This document shows positions 62,397 through 64,000 of a stretch of DNA of 64,000 nucleotides, piece by piece. A program made the position numbers and the translations under genes. This stretch comes from Platycnemis pennipes. Lineage: Eukaryota; Arthropoda; Insecta; Odonata; Platycnemididae. The DNA lies in contig OW121858.1 in the NCBI GenBank assembly GCA_933228895.1, positions 29,721,859-29,785,858 on the forward strand, in the 5' to 3' direction. Position 1 is the first letter of the stretch; each line of letters starts with the position of its first letter. The notes beneath the pieces were generated by a model that worked only from the letters and a program-made list of their open reading frames with translations, was not told where the DNA came from and did no database searches.

Positions 62397-63217
62397 ACAA
62401 ACGTGAAATCCATTAAATATCTTGGAATAAGTTTGACACATGATCTTATTGTTGGGGTAAACACATTCTACGTGAAATGATGGGTCAAGCTAATCGTTAA
62501 CTGGGTTTCACCGAAAGAGTACTGGGTAAATGTGACGATCATGTAGTTCGAGAAATTAGTTGATTAATTCCCTTGTTAGACCTCATTTGGAATACGCTAC
62601 AAGTGTATTATGGTATCTATACGAAATCGGTCTAAATAACGAACTTGAACGTGTGCAGCGAAGATTGGCAAGATTTGTAAATGGACGGTATTAAATAACT
62701 ATATTAGCTTGTAACCAGTCTATTAAATGAATTTAAAATTGGAATCGTTGTCAGATCACCGGTTGAAATTTAGACTCAATCTCCTAAATAAATTTCAAGA
62801 TAATATTTTCACTGATGATGACATTAAAAATATTTTGCTTTCCCCCTATGCTGGACGGGATCTTGATCATAAAATTAGAGATATTGATTGCCAAACTTAC
62901 AGATTCAAAATGTCCTTTTTTCCTCGTACTTTTAAGGGATATGAATAGCGGTATAAATATATCCAATACGAGTGAATCAATTGATAGCATAGATATCTGA
63001 ATGTTGGTATAAGCACTTGAAGGTAACCCAACTAATAGCATGTTTTTCAAATGCTTAATTTGCTACTTTCACCTTTTTTTTAAATGATTGAAGTCTAGAC
63101 TAGTATATTATATCGCTAATCCTTTGATACACATGTAATGTAGTGCATGCTTGGTGATACTTCACCCCCTGCCATACACCTTTATAGTGGTTTGCAGGGT
63201 ATTATGTAGATGTAGTG
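62397..63217 (+). mobile_element. LINE family A copy, longest A copy at its 5' side
   Basis: Begins at VKSIKYLGISLTHDLIVGVN, earlier than other A copies. It then reads (with shifts) GQANR*LGFTERVLGKCDDH, LVRPHLEYATSVLWYLYEIG and ELERVQRRLARFVNGRY. An open frame at 62727-62948 has LESLSDHRLKFRLNLLNKFQ, DNIFTDDDIKNIL and FKMSFFPRTFKGYE. UTR and hairpin tail near 63165-63200. Dead. Confidence 0.8.
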
Positions 63218-63435
63218 AGCAGGTAATCGCGTAACGATGGGCATTAGCATCCATTGCAAAAATTGAGAAGAAAAAAATGAATGTATGTTGCGTGACAACT
63301 GGAATAAATGTTGAAAAGATATATATACGAAGAAACCACGAAAAACCTTAAGGGAAATTGGGGACATCTATAACTAGATTTCCGTACTAACTGGCTTTTT
63401 CTAACATCATTTAGTTAACTCATCAAGATGTCAGA
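63218..63435. other. No recognisable gene
   Basis: AT-rich spacer between two LINE A 3' ends; small minus frame 63182-63367 has no domain. Confidence 0.35.
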
Positions 63436-63645
63436 AGATGTCGTAAAAGCTGAGCCAAGTAACAGAATTATGTAGAATACACGGTTTGCTATTTTTATCT
63501 TCTTTAAATAATTGAAGTTGAGTATCGTATATTAATACTAATCCTTTTTTTTAAATGCATGATATGTAGTGCATGTTTGGTGAGAATTCACCCCCTGCCA
63601 CACACCTAAATGGTGGCTTGCAGGGTATTACGTAGATGTAGTTGT
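63436..63645 (+). mobile_element. LINE family A 3' UTR and tail
   Basis: Conserved UTR words (agtagcagaattatg-like start, tgcatgatatgtagtgcatg), hairpin at about 63594-63628 with a TAAAT loop, and tagatgtag. No ORF. Confidence 0.75.
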
Positions 63646-64000
63646 AAAAGATATGGAATTCGAGCTGGTAAGGCGGTAAATTCAAAATCAGGTACTTTCT
63701 GAGATGGGTACATGAGTACAGTATTCTAGTAGAAAAATCTACTATCTGAGGGTCTGTGTTGTCCACATATGTAGAGAAAGGGACGGAAGGATATGTGTAT
63801 GTATATATGGACTCGTGTAAGTACATAAACAAAGGCGTTTGCACCCTGAGTACGCGACAAACGCAAGGGATACAGGCAAGGTGCCCTGTTCATTACGTGA
63901 GCAAGTCCGAATACGTTTTACGATGAGGTCATACCTTCTGCGAGGGACTAATCCTCTCCTTTACCAGACCCTCGTGAACCAACCCCTCCATCTCCACACC
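63646..64000. other. No recognisable gene
   Basis: Nothing recognised up to the window edge. Confidence 0.35.

Overview
This window reads as transposon-dense, intergenic nuclear DNA from a metazoan, most likely an arthropod with a large repeat-rich genome. The evidence is the mix of repeats: Penelope-like elements (PLEs) with a GIY-YIG domain, many 5'-truncated non-LTR retrotransposons (LINEs), RTE-type LINE remnants, TTAA-flanked MITEs and several satellites. There are no operons and I recognise no host gene. The genus cannot be named from sequence alone.

Layout. 0.4-6.5 kb: a diverged inverted-repeat pair about 5.5 kb apart, enclosing LINE pieces, a 150-185 bp purine-rich tandem array and a small fold-back element. 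7.7-13.5 kb: LINE and RTE remnants plus two palindromic insertions with hammerhead-like motifs. 13.5-15.3 kb: a tandem repeat split by a clean TTAA-flanked MITE. 16-37 kb: a mosaic of LINE families that I call A, B and E, in both orientations and often abutting at their (TAGATG)n tails. It also holds a tRNA-derived SINE, a 0.5 kb inverted repeat, an old PLE piece and a PLE fold-back insertion with a 13-bp target duplication. 38.1-42.7 kb: a young PLE insertion with a 14-bp target duplication, made of an inverted terminal segment, a 5'-truncated copy, a full copy (intact 810-residue RT/GIY-YIG ORF) and a partial third terminal repeat; the tandem period is 2515 bp. 44.3-46.2 kb: a TTAA-flanked element carrying ten 155-bp units. 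49.1-56.3 kb: 22-bp, ~370-bp and 26-bp tandem arrays, the last inside another terminal-inverted-repeat element. 57-64 kb: more LINE, MITE and RTE remnants.

How the parts fit. LINE families A and B share a short 3' end that can fold (CCCTGC..CACC/GGTG..GCAGGG) followed by (TAGATG)n; I count about 33 copies, 11 on + and 22 on -. The young PLE carries hammerhead-ribozyme cores in its terminal repeats. Cleavage at successive cores would release exactly one 2515-nt unit whose first in-frame ATG lies 13 nt from the new 5' end. Several smaller palindromic insertions carry related cores, so one ribozyme-bearing retroelement lineage seems to have seeded many loci here. LINE family names A to H, MITE names M1 and M2 and element names P1 and P2 are my own labels. 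Clade names such as RTE-like, CR1/Jockey-like and piggyBac-like are inferences from motifs.
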